The notes: a model not told the origin generated them from the sequence alone. Counted from the stretch's first letter, positions 44,753 to 54,603 are shown. The stretch: DNA of 64,000 nucleotides from JAXMEB01 sp046348545 (GCA_046348545.1 JAXMEB010000003.1:744001-808000), one strand, 5' to 3'. Numbers and translations are program-made.

Positions 44753-46519
44753 CTATTTCTGATCATATTGTTGGTAAGATTTAGCCAATTCGATTGCTCT
44801 CGCTTGATCCGATGGTTTCATTTCTTTCATGATTTCCTTCATCTTCTCGTCAAGGCCTTCAAATCGACTATCACCAGAAATGCTCCACCAGCCAAAGGCT
44901 TCAGCATTATCCTGGGCAATGCCATCTCCAGTGTGGAACATGCTGCCTAAGTTATATTGAGCAGGGGCTAACCGCTTTTTCGCCGCATGAGCAAACCAGG
45001 TTGCGGCTTCAGTCGGATTTCGTTCAACGCCATGGCCATTGTAGAACATCATGCCAATGTTGTATTGAGCGAGCGCAGAGCCTTGTTGAGCTGCTCGAAG
45101 GTACCATGAAAATGCCTTTGGGTAATCTTTTTCAACAATTTTACCAACATAGTAAAGATTGCCTAGCTCATTTTGAGCGTCTACGGATCCATCATTAGCA
45201 GCCAATTCGTACCATTTAAGGGCTTCTTGGGGGTCTGCTTTAAAGCCTATGCCTAAGTGAAGCGCTCTAGCAATCCGATATTTCGCATGAGCCTGTCCAC
45301 TCTGACGAGATGCAGTTTGAAACCATTTAACAGATTCATCAAAATTGGTCTTAACACCGATGCCTTCTCGATAAGCAATACTGAGTACATACTGTGCATA
45401 GGGATCACCGCGCTCAGCAGCACTTTTATAGTGCTTGATGGCTTCTTTTGTATTTTGACCATTAACACTTTTGCCTTCTAAGTAATGGTTTGCTAGACGT
45501 ATATCTGCTTGCAAGACACCGCCTCGTGCTGCACGTTGATACCATTCGTTAGATTTCTCAATATTTTTGGGCATCCCTTGACCTAAAGCATTAAATTCTC
45601 CCAGCCGCAATGCCGCGTAAGGATCACCTCTGTTCGCAGCAACTTCATACCAGTAAGCTGCTTTAGCATCATCTCTTGGTACGTTTATGCCATTTTCATA
45701 GAGACGACCGAGCTGATAAGCACCACGCGCTGACCCTTTTGCGGCGGATTCTTCATAGAGTCTCTGGGCATAGTGTTGATTTTGATTGACTCCATTGCCA
45801 GTCTCATATAACTCGCCAAGTCCAGCTAAGGCATCAGCGTTACCCATTTGAACGGCTTGTTCAAAGTGCGCTATCGCCTTTTGAACATTTTTAGGCGTTC
45901 CTGTTCCAGTGGCATACATCTGACCTAATTTATATTGACCTTCCGCTGAGCCGCGTTGTGCAGCCATTTGGTACCAATAGAATGCTTTCCTTTGACTAGC
46001 AGCGCTATGATTCCAAGTCTCGTAAAGAAGTCCCAAACAAAGCATACCTTGTGTACTGCCTTGATCAGCTGCTTTTTTAAACCAAAATTCAGCTTGATGA
46101 TAATCTTGAGGGAGACCTTCTGCTGTCATGTAGTAATGACCCATCATGACTTGAGCGCCTGGATGACCTTGTTCCGCTGCCAGGCGATACCATTGAGCAG
46201 CTTTTAATTCATCTTTAGGGACATCGATCCCTTGATCATAAATACCACCCAAACGCATTTGGGCCATTATATGACCCGCTTGAGCAGCTTTATAAAAGTA
46301 TTGATAGCCTTCTTCGCGTATATTTTTAAATTTAGAGTGAGAATAAAGATCTCCTAATTCAAAGTACATTTGAGGTGTTTCACCTTGGCTTCTAATGTTA
46401 GCGACGGCTTCGTCCGTGATGCCAGAGGCAGAGTCTGAAGGAATAGAATTGCAACTTATTAAACAGAGGGGCATCAGAATCACACAAACAGCTCTAAGAG
46501 TTTGCGTTAGGGTATGCAT
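44753..46519 (-). CDS. Sel1-repeat lipoprotein
   Basis: A 588-residue protein. ATG 46519 gives a lipoprotein signal peptide with lipobox LISC (Cys at about residue 22). An upstream in-frame ATG at 46615 would bury this signal. The mature protein is about 14 Sel1-like repeats of about 36 residues with the A..LG.LY..G pattern (for example AQYNIGMMFYNGHG and AQYNLGSMFHTGDG). Sel1 proteins mediate protein contacts; in Legionella, LpnE and EnhC of this class aid host-cell entry. The lipobox predicts membrane anchoring by Lgt/Lsp. Host role is inference. Confidence 0.9.
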   Translation of the reverse strand: MHTLTQTLRAVCVILMPLCLISCNSIPSDSASGITDEAVANIRSQGETPQMYFELGDLYSHSKFKNIREEGYQYFYKAAQAGHIMAQMRLGGIYDQGIDVPKDELKAAQWYRLAAEQGHPGAQVMMGHYYMTAEGLPQDYHQAEFWFKKAADQGSTQGMLCLGLLYETWNHSAASQRKAFYWYQMAAQRGSAEGQYKLGQMYATGTGTPKNVQKAIAHFEQAVQMGNADALAGLGELYETGNGVNQNQHYAQRLYEESAAKGSARGAYQLGRLYENGINVPRDDAKAAYWYEVAANRGDPYAALRLGEFNALGQGMPKNIEKSNEWYQRAARGGVLQADIRLANHYLEGKSVNGQNTKEAIKHYKSAAERGDPYAQYVLSIAYREGIGVKTNFDESVKWFQTASRQSGQAHAKYRIARALHLGIGFKADPQEALKWYELAANDGSVDAQNELGNLYYVGKIVEKDYPKAFSWYLRAAQQGSALAQYNIGMMFYNGHGVERNPTEAATWFAHAAKKRLAPAQYNLGSMFHTGDGIAQDNAEAFGWWSISGDSRFEGLDEKMKEIMKEMKPSDQARAIELAKSYQQYDQK

Positions 46520-46532
46520 AGTGGTGATCCCT

Positions 46533-47408
46533 TTAATCCATTTCATAGAAGATGCCAAAATGGAACCCGGAGGACTTGAAATCACTAGCTTTAATGCCTG
46601 TTGTTGTGCTAACACCAGCGATTGTTGTTGTTAGAGGACCAAATTTAGCATTCCCATAATCCATGTATCGATAAGTGAGATCGACCAAGAAATTATTGGT
46701 GATTCGATAAGCAAGGCCAAATCCTAGATTCCAGGCCAGATCAAATTTGTTATCTGTCTCTGCGGCCAGAGCTTGTGTGCCACTCATTAGTTGAGATTTG
46801 ATGCGTTTGTAATTAGGCCCGAATCCAAAATTAACATGAGGGGCTAAAGCTTCTGGCTGCCAGTTAAAATATCTTGGGAAAAAATAATGGATGTTGAAGA
46901 ACAATGCGTAATTACTGACTGAGTTATTCAGTCCGTACGGTACATTTTCAAACACCGGATTTAAATTAAAATCCATGCCCTCAGTGATAACCATTTCAGC
47001 GTCTAGCGCCCATTTAATCCACCGATAGCCCCATCCCAAACTAAAATTGAATAAATGATCAGATTCGCCAGATGCTGTTGGTGCAAGTGAGCTCAGGGTA
47101 GATCCGGTGTTACTCGTTTTTTTTAGGGTAGTATAAGGTCTGCCAAGATGTGCGGAGAGATACCAGGTCTCGCCTATTTTAGGCGCAGCGGTCTCGATGG
47201 CATTTTGATCTGCTAAAGGCCTATCTTCGTTCAAAGAGACGCTTTCATCTCCTTGAATAGCTTTTCGAAAAGGAACGGTTTGTGCATTGCCGTATTTGCT
47301 GGGATTGCTTTCTAAGTCATCCTCACTCATGACATCAAAGCCAGCTTGTGTACTAGAAGCAATCGTTAAGCAGGTCCAAAAGAGTAGTGTGTTAACATTT
47401 TTTATCAT
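46533..47408 (-). CDS. Outer-membrane beta-barrel protein
   Basis: About 291 residues. ATG 47408 gives MIKNVNTLLFWTCLTIASSTQA, a standard signal peptide. The mature part has alternating strands (FNFSLGWGYRWIKW, FFNIHYFFPRYFNWQ, VDLTYRYMDYG) and ends in GFHFGIFYEMD, similar to OmpW/opacity-type small barrels. It is 13 bases upstream of the Sel1 lipoprotein gene on the same strand, so the two envelope proteins may be co-expressed. No precise family was recognised. Confidence 0.8.
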   Translation of the reverse strand: MIKNVNTLLFWTCLTIASSTQAGFDVMSEDDLESNPSKYGNAQTVPFRKAIQGDESVSLNEDRPLADQNAIETAAPKIGETWYLSAHLGRPYTTLKKTSNTGSTLSSLAPTASGESDHLFNFSLGWGYRWIKWALDAEMVITEGMDFNLNPVFENVPYGLNNSVSNYALFFNIHYFFPRYFNWQPEALAPHVNFGFGPNYKRIKSQLMSGTQALAAETDNKFDLAWNLGFGLAYRITNNFLVDLTYRYMDYGNAKFGPLTTTIAGVSTTTGIKASDFKSSGFHFGIFYEMD

Positions 47409-47472
47409 GTTAGTTACCAAATATTTTAGTGGTTAAATGATCATAGGGTTTACGTCACATCCATCTTAGCAC

Positions 47473-47781
47473 TTATTCATCGTGAATGGCATGTTGGTCA
47501 CGAGCCAAGTTTACTCGCTCACGTAGTTCTTTCCCTGGTTTGAAATGAGGTGAGAACTTTCCATCTGTATCAACAAATTCGCCTGTTTTTGGATTTCGAG
47601 CCGTTCTAGGTGGATGGTATCTTAATGCAAAACTACCAAACCCTCTGATCTCGATCCGTTCACCTTGCTCGAGTGCTGAGGCCATTTGTTCGAAAATATA
47701 TTTGATAGCTCGTTCGATATCTTTGATAGAAATTTGAGGATGTTTAACCGCAATGGCTTCAATCAACTCTGCACGCGTCAT
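47473..47781 (-). CDS. ihfB: Integration host factor beta subunit
   Basis: A 102-residue HU/IHF family protein. GERIEIRGFGSFALRYHPPRTARNPKTGE is the DNA-intercalating arm with its Pro, and the N-terminus TRAELIEAIAVKHPQIS is typical of IHF-beta. It forms a heterodimer with IHF-alpha and bends DNA sharply. It is transcribed away from rpoS across a 224-bp gap. Confidence 0.93.
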   Translation of the reverse strand: MTRAELIEAIAVKHPQISIKDIERAIKYIFEQMASALEQGERIEIRGFGSFALRYHPPRTARNPKTGEFVDTDGKFSPHFKPGKELRERVNLARDQHAIHDE

Positions 47782-48005
47782 CTGAGATCCTTTTTAGTAT
47801 TGCGCCTGAAACAAACATAAATCGATTAGAACCTGCTTTTCAAGTTTTGCAAGTCCAAATGCCGAATATTTTTACAAGCTTTGAAACTAAGTATAGAAAT
47901 TGAAAGTTCTATTCTCTCATAACTATATGAAAAGAAAAGAAATATTTAAATAGGCATTGATCATGCATAGCTAGGGCATAGTAAATGGAAACCAAGGAAA
48001 TAGCT

Positions 48006-48989
48006 ATGAAGCGAACATGGAACGGTCCCATCGATTTTTCAGCGGAAAGTCAGATCAAGAAAGCGCCTCCTGAAAAAGTAGAAGAGGAGATTGAAGAAGA
48101 TTTAGGGTCCTTCTTAATTGAAGATTATGAAACAAATGAATGGAAATCAAACGCAGAAGAAATCGATCCAACGCAAATCTATTTAAGAGAGATAGGAAAT
48201 TCACCTTTACTCAATGCTGAGGAAGAGGTCACCTATGCAAGGCTAGCATTGAAAGGGGATCTGAAGGCTCGTAACCATATGATCAAGTGTAATTTAAGAT
48301 TAGTGGTTAAAATTGCTCGTCGTTACTTAAATCGAGGGTTACCGCTTTTAGATCTAGTTGAGGAAGGCAATTTAGGATTAATCAGAGCTGTTGAAAAGTT
48401 TGATCCAGAGCGTGGGTTTCGGTTTTCTACTTATGCAACTTGGTGGATCCGCCAAAATATTGAGCGCGCCATCATGAATCAGACAAGGACCATACGGTTG
48501 CCTATTCATATTATCAAGGAATTAAATATCTATCTTCGTAAAGCCAGAGAAATGTCTCATGCCTTAGATCATGAGCCTACGTTTGAGGACATTGCCGATG
48601 CCTTGAATGTACAAGGTGAGGAAGTTAATCGCCTGTTGAGATTGAATGAGAAGACTTTATCGCTAGATACGCCGATGGGAGAAGAATCTGAAAAGCCATT
48701 GTTAGATGCTTTATCCGATCAAGACGGACATGGCCCTGAAGATTCTGAATCAGATGTTGATTTGCATCTTTATCTTAATGAATGCTTGATGCAGCTCTCT
48801 GAAAAACATCAATCTATTTTGGCGCAACGATTTGGTTTATGGGGGAATGAAGAAGCAACACTTGAAGAAGTGGGAAAAGAAGTTGGATTAACCCGTGAAA
48901 GAGTACGCCAAATACAGGTTGAAGCTCTAAAAACACTGCGAAAAATTTTGGAAGAAAGTGGGGTGGAACGAGAGGCGGTGTTTTATTGA
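48006..48989 (+). CDS. rpoS: RNA polymerase sigma factor RpoS
   Basis: A 327-residue sigma70-group-2 factor for stationary phase and stress. Region 1.2 DPTQIYLREIGNSPLL, region 2 LVEEGNLGLIRAVEKFDPERGFRFSTYATWWIRQNIERA (core binding and -10 recognition) and region 4 TLEEVGKEVGLTRERVRQIQVEAL are intact. ATG 48006 has AAGGAA seven bases upstream; ATG 47985 would add seven residues. In Legionella and Coxiella, RpoS controls the transmissive or small-cell phase. The usual nlpD neighbour is missing; ihfB is divergent and pit convergent, ending on the next base. Confidence 0.95.
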   Translation: MKRTWNGPIDFSAESQIKKAPPEKVEEEIEEDLGSFLIEDYETNEWKSNAEEIDPTQIYLREIGNSPLLNAEEEVTYARLALKGDLKARNHMIKCNLRLVVKIARRYLNRGLPLLDLVEEGNLGLIRAVEKFDPERGFRFSTYATWWIRQNIERAIMNQTRTIRLPIHIIKELNIYLRKAREMSHALDHEPTFEDIADALNVQGEEVNRLLRLNEKTLSLDTPMGEESEKPLLDALSDQDGHGPEDSESDVDLHLYLNECLMQLSEKHQSILAQRFGLWGNEEATLEEVGKEVGLTRERVRQIQVEALKTLRKILEESGVEREAVFY

Positions 48990-50240
48990 TTATATAAATA
49001 CTAAAAGCATCAATTTGTAGATCGTGATCGTTAATATAGCGCCAGCAGGAATGGTGATAACCCAAGAGAGTAAAATGGTTCTGAGGACATTGAAGTTGAG
49101 TGCATTCATACCCCTTGCAAGTCCAACGCCGAGTATGGCGCCAACCAATGTATGGGTTGTAGAGATTGGAAAACCAATGCCCGAGGCGGTGACCACGACA
49201 GCAGAAGCAGCGAGCGTGGCAGCAAATCCTCGGGTAGGGGTTAGTTTGGTGATGCCACTCCCGACGGTTGCAATGACTTTATGACCATAAGTCATTAAGC
49301 CAATAAGAATGCCGCTAGCGCCTAGAAATAATACCCAAGTTGGTAGCGGAGCACTCTGAACAATTTCACCAGTCGAAATGATATTGGTGATAGCGGCCAT
49401 TGGCCCAATAGCATTAGCAACATCATTTGATCCATGTGCAAAGGCCATTGCACATGCAGTGAATAGCATTAAAATCCCAAATGATTTTTCTACATTTATA
49501 AAATGAAATTTTCGAGCAACATCATCCCTAAACTTCAGCTTTTTAACTAAAATCACCCCAATGATTGCAACGGAAAATGCAAAACAGAAAGCGTAAATTA
49601 AGGACATACTAAACGAAAGATGAATGCCGAGATGTGATAAACCATTGAGTAATGTCACCAGTGCCACGGTTAAGCCGCTTAGGAAGATATAGTACGGGAT
49701 AAAGCGTTGAGCTTGGCGAAGTGGATTAGAATGTCCTAATATCAAACGTTGCACGCTGAAATAAAGTCCAAATGCAACAATGGCGCCGAGCGCTGGTGAC
49801 AACAGCCAGCTGAGCCCGATGTATCCTAATGTTTCCCATTGTATGGCCTGAACCCCTAAGGAGAAGGCACCAAATCCAACCAAAGCACCTACTATTGAAT
49901 GCGTCGTAGAAACAGGCCATCCATAGTGGCTTGCAACCCCTAGCCATAGGGCTGCTGATAAGAGGCAAGCCAACATGCCCAAGACAAATTGTTGCGGATC
50001 GTGCGATAAGACTTCAGTGTTAATGATTCCTTTTCGAATGGTATCTGTCACTTCGCCACCTGCTAGCAGCGCACCTAAGAATTCGAACAACGCAGCAATG
50101 AGGATGGCTTGCCGAATAGTTAATGCACGAGAGCCCACAGAGGTTCCCATTGCATTGGCGACATCGTTTGCACCAACTCCCCATGCCATGACAAACCCAA
50201 AGACACATGCCAATATCAGATAAAGTGTTGAGCTATCCAT
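48990..50240 (-). CDS. PiT family inorganic phosphate transporter
   Basis: A 416-residue membrane protein with two copies of the PiT signature: GANDVANAMGTSVGSRALT near the N-terminus and HGSNDVANAIGP at about residue 270. It has about 10-11 helices with a basic cytoplasmic loop (KKLKFRDDVARKFHF) between halves. It imports phosphate coupled to a cation. It ends directly against the rpoS stop. Confidence 0.92.
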   Translation of the reverse strand: MDSSTLYLILACVFGFVMAWGVGANDVANAMGTSVGSRALTIRQAILIAALFEFLGALLAGGEVTDTIRKGIINTEVLSHDPQQFVLGMLACLLSAALWLGVASHYGWPVSTTHSIVGALVGFGAFSLGVQAIQWETLGYIGLSWLLSPALGAIVAFGLYFSVQRLILGHSNPLRQAQRFIPYYIFLSGLTVALVTLLNGLSHLGIHLSFSMSLIYAFCFAFSVAIIGVILVKKLKFRDDVARKFHFINVEKSFGILMLFTACAMAFAHGSNDVANAIGPMAAITNIISTGEIVQSAPLPTWVLFLGASGILIGLMTYGHKVIATVGSGITKLTPTRGFAATLAASAVVVTASGIGFPISTTHTLVGAILGVGLARGMNALNFNVLRTILLSWVITIPAGAILTITIYKLMLLVFI

Positions 50241-50399
50241 CTAGATTTTTAGTTTATATTTCCGGCAATCGAGTAGGTGAAAGAAATAAAGTGGTAGTAT
50301 CATGAAAGGATATAATTGGTTAAGTTTGCGCGAAGGCTATCATGCAAACGTCTTTTGGCCAAGCTGTAAATTGGATAAAAATAAGTTACAAAATTAGCT

Positions 50400-50951
50400 A
50401 TGCTGTATTTTGCATATGGTGCAAACATGTTCACGCCGCACATGCTTGCAACTGTTCCCAGCGCGGTGTGTAAAGGGCCTGCTGAGCTGAAGGGCTATCG
50501 TTTATTCTTCCATAAGAAAAGCCATCGGGATGAGTCAGCTAAATGTAATATTATTCATACTCGCCAAGCAGATGATTCGGTGTTTGGTGTGCTTTATAAA
50601 CTAGCACCAAGATATCGATACGTCCTGGATAGAGCTGAAGGCTTGGGATATGGCTATCAAGATGCGGTGTTGCGCGTTTACCCATATGATTCGCTCCTTA
50701 AAAAATCGAGTGATACTGGTGTCTTCGCATTTGCCTATATTGCCCATCAAGATGCCGTACATGACAATTTATTGCCATTTGAATGGTACAAAGAAATGGT
50801 TGTCACTGGGGCAAAATTAAACCAACTGCCCGATCGATATGTCCAATATTTAGATTACTACGAAACGATGATTGATCCGAATTCAGAGCGAGACCAAGCT
50901 CAGCGAGCTTATCTATCCTCGAAAATGATAATGTTCACGGAGCATTTTTAG
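50400..50951 (+). CDS. Gamma-glutamylcyclotransferase-like protein
   Basis: A 183-residue protein of the GGCT/AIG2 fold. LYFAYGANM is the substrate-binding YGS/YGAN loop, and the Glu in LDRAEGLGYGYQDAV sits at the catalytic acid position. Members cleave gamma-glutamyl amino acids or act on related amines. The 3' end overlaps convergent mutH by 39 bases. Confidence 0.85.
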   Translation: MLYFAYGANMFTPHMLATVPSAVCKGPAELKGYRLFFHKKSHRDESAKCNIIHTRQADDSVFGVLYKLAPRYRYVLDRAEGLGYGYQDAVLRVYPYDSLLKKSSDTGVFAFAYIAHQDAVHDNLLPFEWYKEMVVTGAKLNQLPDRYVQYLDYYETMIDPNSERDQAQRAYLSSKMIMFTEHF

Positions 50952-51569
50952 CGTGAAAGACCGTCTGAAATAGAAGCCCTTTGGCACAGTGTATTGTTCG
51001 CATGCTTGGTCGTCTATGGTACGGATCAGAATTTGGTTATGTGCAGCCTTTGGTCGAATTTGTAAGGCTTGCCCATGATGCGCCGTTAAAGCATTCAGCC
51101 TGCCCAAGTTGAGTGATTCAGTCAACTCCTCCCAATCTTGCTGTAGAGTCGACTGCTGCTCGAGAGTGGGGTGCCATAATAAGGGGGTTAAGATACGATA
51201 TTGCTCAAATGGGAGAGCCGAATCGCTTAATATCGGGATCCAAAGGATGCTCCTTGTTTTGTGATAAACTAATGAGCTTGCCCAGTACAAGTCTGGGTTA
51301 GGCATCGGTGCAATACAAATATAAGTTGATTCCCTGGGCTCCCCTTTTAATGTAATAGGTAACGTTTTAAGCTCGATCCCCAAGTCGACAAAGTCAGGTA
51401 AAGGTCTGGATCCAGCGGTTGCACCAAGTAATTTTTCAAGCGCTTGCCCTACCCACCCTTTTGCAGAAGTTAAGTTATGAGGAACTTCAATATTTAGGCA
51501 TTGGGCAATATCCGCAACCGTGAGGCCTACTAATTGATTTGCTTGATAACTTAATTCTTCGGGGGTCAT
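50913..51569 (-). CDS. mutH: DNA mismatch repair endonuclease MutH
   Basis: A 218-residue GATC-specific nicking enzyme (E. coli 229). The catalytic D-x(n)-E-x-K appears as DFVDLGIELKTLP, with LLGATAGSRPLPDF before it. The ATG at 51569 gives MTPEELSYQANQLVGLTVADIA, the family N-terminus; a GTG-type upstream extension to 51689 would enter the divergent patatin gene. MutH implies Dam methylation at GATC in this organism, since the enzyme reads hemimethylated sites. Confidence 0.94.
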   Translation of the reverse strand: MTPEELSYQANQLVGLTVADIAQCLNIEVPHNLTSAKGWVGQALEKLLGATAGSRPLPDFVDLGIELKTLPITLKGEPRESTYICIAPMPNPDLYWASSLVYHKTRSILWIPILSDSALPFEQYRILTPLLWHPTLEQQSTLQQDWEELTESLNLGRLNALTAHHGQALQIRPKAAHNQILIRTIDDQACEQYTVPKGFYFRRSFTLKMLREHYHFRG

Positions 51570-51644
51570 ATTGCTTTGCAAGAAGATTTCAATCGCTAAT
51601 TTTGGCACACTCGACTTCAAAAATGGAGAAGATAAGGTGAAATT

Positions 51645-52994
51645 ATGGAAATGAAAGGACCTATTATTCCAGATTGGCCGCCACGACAATGGCTAAACCC
51701 ACAATTAATGGATTCGAAAGCAGTTTCGAATACTTTTCCTTGGATGCAGCCTGTTCCTGCTGTCGTGGAACCAAAAAGAGACGTACTACAGACTCAAAAG
51801 CCCGCAAAGCAATCTGATGCTAAGAAGAAGAAAGACGCGCTATTGCAAACGCCTGAAGCAAAAAATTTTTTGAATGATGTAGAAGAGCTTTATTTTTCAG
51901 GTGGCGGTGGAGCAGGTGGCGCACTTCCAGCTGCTCTAGAAGAAGCGGTTGTACACGGTTTAGATCTTAAAAAAGTAAAGCGAGTCGTTGCAGCATCTGT
52001 TGGGGTGTTTGTCGCGATGTCTATTGTATTAGAAATTCCGGCGGGGGAATTACAAGCCCTACTTGATAGAATGCCAAGAGATTCTTTCCAGGATTGGGAC
52101 TGGTGGCAATCTTTAAGTGGCTTTGCGCAAACTTGGGGGTGGTGTAAAGGCGAAGCGATGACAGATTATTTTCGTGGCATCATTAAAGAGCGTACGGGAT
52201 TGGATGATCCAACCTTCCTGGAGCTTTATGAGGCAGGTTTTAACAAAGAGCTGTGCATTGTGACGACGAATATCACACAAGGTGGAATCGGAAAATTTTC
52301 TTATAAAGAAACGCCAGATAAAAAAGTTGCAGAAGTCTTAACACTGGCCTGTAGTGTACCATTGGTCTACCCCCCCAAATGGGTTGTGAACTCTCAGGGA
52401 GAGCGGGAATTACACACAGATGGCGGAATTATTAACAACTATCCTTGGGGAGTGGGTAGTTTAGAAAGTGTCCCCTATCAGAAACGTTTGGGATTTGTGT
52501 TTGTTAACAAAGCTGTCGGATTTAGTATGGATGGCATAAAAAACATTACAGATTCTTTTTGGAAATATATTGGACAAACTTTTTGGATTTTTATTTTTCG
52601 TCACCCCCTAAGTTTAGGAGATGATGTAAAACGTAGAACGGCAGCTATTCAAGTAGACTATAATCCGCTTAAGTTTCAGCCCAATGAAGAGCAACAAGCT
52701 GAACTCAGTAAAGCAGGGCGTAAAAGTATTCGAAATCTCGTTTGGCATAATTTGTCACTCAAACAGGAATCAGATCGAAATAAGTTCTGGGAGATGGCTG
52801 AAGCCATGGCGCCTAGAGTGGATGAAAATCCTGATCTGGTTAAACCAGAACAAAGAGAAATTATTAAACCTATTATATTTAAGGAATCTTTCAGTGGAAG
52901 TTCAGAACCCAGTATGCGACCCGAAGATCGAAGTCTCGTGGAAACAACAGCTTACCCGGGAGTTCGAAGCGCCTTATTTGCGCCAGCTGCGTGA
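51645..52994 (+). CDS. Patatin-like phospholipase domain protein
   Basis: A 449-residue protein. About residues 85-290 form the patatin domain: oxyanion loop SGGGGAGGALPAAL, serine elbow AASVGVF and catalytic Asp in HTDGGIINNYPWG. The first Gly of the G-x-S-x-G elbow is Ala, which may lower activity, but Ser and Asp are both present. A Lys/Gln-rich linker precedes the domain. AAGGTG lies 8 bases before the ATG. Its last 101 bases overlap ung in another frame. There is no signal peptide. Confidence 0.85.
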   Translation: MEMKGPIIPDWPPRQWLNPQLMDSKAVSNTFPWMQPVPAVVEPKRDVLQTQKPAKQSDAKKKKDALLQTPEAKNFLNDVEELYFSGGGGAGGALPAALEEAVVHGLDLKKVKRVVAASVGVFVAMSIVLEIPAGELQALLDRMPRDSFQDWDWWQSLSGFAQTWGWCKGEAMTDYFRGIIKERTGLDDPTFLELYEAGFNKELCIVTTNITQGGIGKFSYKETPDKKVAEVLTLACSVPLVYPPKWVVNSQGERELHTDGGIINNYPWGVGSLESVPYQKRLGFVFVNKAVGFSMDGIKNITDSFWKYIGQTFWIFIFRHPLSLGDDVKRRTAAIQVDYNPLKFQPNEEQQAELSKAGRKSIRNLVWHNLSLKQESDRNKFWEMAEAMAPRVDENPDLVKPEQREIIKPIIFKESFSGSSEPSMRPEDRSLVETTAYPGVRSALFAPAA

Positions 52995-53598
52995 TTTTTT
53001 ACAGCATGAAAAACAAAATCAAAAAATTATTTTTCCTAAATTGCGAGATATATTCAAAGCATTTGAACTGACGCCTTTTAGTGCGGTGAAAGTAGTGATA
53101 TTAGGTCAGGATCCTTATCATGGTCCTAACCAGGCTCATGGTTTATCTTTTTCTGTGCCGCAGGGGGTGCGACCGCCCCCCTCCTTAGTTAACATTTTTA
53201 AAGAATTGAAATCAGATTTAGGGATTGAGCCATCTAAACAGGGTTGCTTAGAATCTTGGGCAAAACAAGGTGTTTTGCTTCTGAATAGTGTGCTGACAGT
53301 AGAATTAGGAAAGGCAGCCTCTCATCAAGGACGTGGTTGGGAGCGATTCACTGATCAAGTGATTGCGAGGCTGAATGCAAGATCAGAACCTTTAGTCTTT
53401 GTCTTATGGGGCAGTTACGCGCAACAAAAAGGAAAGGTGATTGATAAGCATCGTCACCTCGTGATTGAATCTCCCCACCCCTCCCCGTTATCGGCACATC
53501 GGGGTTTCTTTGGTTCAAAGCCCTTTTCCAAAATCAATGCCTTTTTAGAAAGGCATGACCTAAAGCCAATTGATTGGGCTATACCTGAAATGTGTTAG
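52894..53598 (+). CDS. ung: Uracil-DNA glycosylase
   Basis: A 234-residue repair enzyme removing uracil from DNA. VVILGQDPYHGPNQAHGLSFSV holds the catalytic Asp and water-activating loop, LLLNSVLTVE the uracil-binding Asn, and ESPHPSPLSAHRGFFG the HPSPLS minor-groove loop. The GTG at 52894 has AAGGA 7 bases upstream and gives the normal length. This start lies inside the patatin gene, an overlap of 101 bases. Confidence 0.95.
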   Translation: MEVQNPVCDPKIEVSWKQQLTREFEAPYLRQLRDFLQHEKQNQKIIFPKLRDIFKAFELTPFSAVKVVILGQDPYHGPNQAHGLSFSVPQGVRPPPSLVNIFKELKSDLGIEPSKQGCLESWAKQGVLLLNSVLTVELGKAASHQGRGWERFTDQVIARLNARSEPLVFVLWGSYAQQKGKVIDKHRHLVIESPHPSPLSAHRGFFGSKPFSKINAFLERHDLKPIDWAIPEMC

Positions 53599-53643
53599 AA
53601 TTTAGGTAAGTTAGATTTTTAAACCTAATACGTTATAGGTCAA

Positions 53644-54603
53644 ATGGTTAGAGAACAATATTTATCCTTTATTAAGACTCAGCTTGAGACGGCCGTGAAA
53701 GAGGCTAGTCCTATCTCTGATGGGGCCGTAGCAAACTACATCCCTGAGCTTGCCAATGCGGATGCCAGCGTCGTTGGCGCCGCTATCCGTCTGTCAGATG
53801 GTACAGAGATTGTAGCGGGGGATGTCAAACAAGAGTTTACTCTCCAAAGCGTTGCAAAACTGATTGTGTTGATTGGCCTTATGGAAGAATATGGGGAAGA
53901 CAAGATTTTTTCATGGATCAATGCTGAACCTACAGGATTTTCTTTTTCATCGGTTGCTCAAGTCGATCGATATGGTCCGATCCCCAGTAACCCCATGGTG
54001 AATGCGGGTGCAATTGCACTTTGCAGTCATATTCCAGGAGACAATCAATCTAGGAGCCTTTGGCTTGATCAATGGGCAGAGCGGCTTTTTGGGCAGCCGC
54101 TCGGTGTCAATGGAAAAGTCTTCGCATCCGAGCGTGCCACGGGTGATCGAAATCGTGCGATTGCTTATCTATTGAAGAGCAACAAAGTGCTTACTTTACG
54201 AGTGGAAGATGCATTAGAAACTTATTATTACCTTTGCTCGTATCAGGTTAATACTCAAATTGCAGCCTATCTGCCTACATTATTAGCCAATGGTGGGGTT
54301 GGGCCAGATGGAAAGCGAATCATTTCAGAAAGAACCAGTAATTGCGTCGTTTCAATTATGGCAACCTGTGGTTTGTATGATGAATCGGGTATGCATTTAG
54401 TTCGCACAGGGATGCCTGCTAAAAGTGGTGTTTCGGGGCTGATTGTTGCTGTAGCAACGGGGCGAGGTGGTATAGCTGCTTATAGCCCATTATTAAATTC
54501 TAAAGGTGGTAGTATTCGAGGACATCATATTCTAGCCAAAATGTCTCGAGAGTTAGATTGGCATTTTGCAGCGCCTTGGGGTTATTTGAGATTTGATGAT
54601 TAA
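53644..54603 (+). CDS. glsA: Glutaminase
   Basis: A 319-residue serine-dependent beta-lactamase-fold enzyme hydrolysing glutamine to glutamate and ammonia. The S-x-x-K catalytic pair is in FTLQSVAKLIVL; NPMVNAGAIAL and MPAKSGVSGLIVAV are further active-site blocks. Length matches E. coli GlsB (308). It overlaps the EamA gene convergently by 4 bases. In amino-acid-using intracellular bacteria, glutaminase would feed the TCA cycle. Confidence 0.95.
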   Translation: MVREQYLSFIKTQLETAVKEASPISDGAVANYIPELANADASVVGAAIRLSDGTEIVAGDVKQEFTLQSVAKLIVLIGLMEEYGEDKIFSWINAEPTGFSFSSVAQVDRYGPIPSNPMVNAGAIALCSHIPGDNQSRSLWLDQWAERLFGQPLGVNGKVFASERATGDRNRAIAYLLKSNKVLTLRVEDALETYYYLCSYQVNTQIAAYLPTLLANGGVGPDGKRIISERTSNCVVSIMATCGLYDESGMHLVRTGMPAKSGVSGLIVAVATGRGGIAAYSPLLNSKGGSIRGHHILAKMSRELDWHFAAPWGYLRFDD

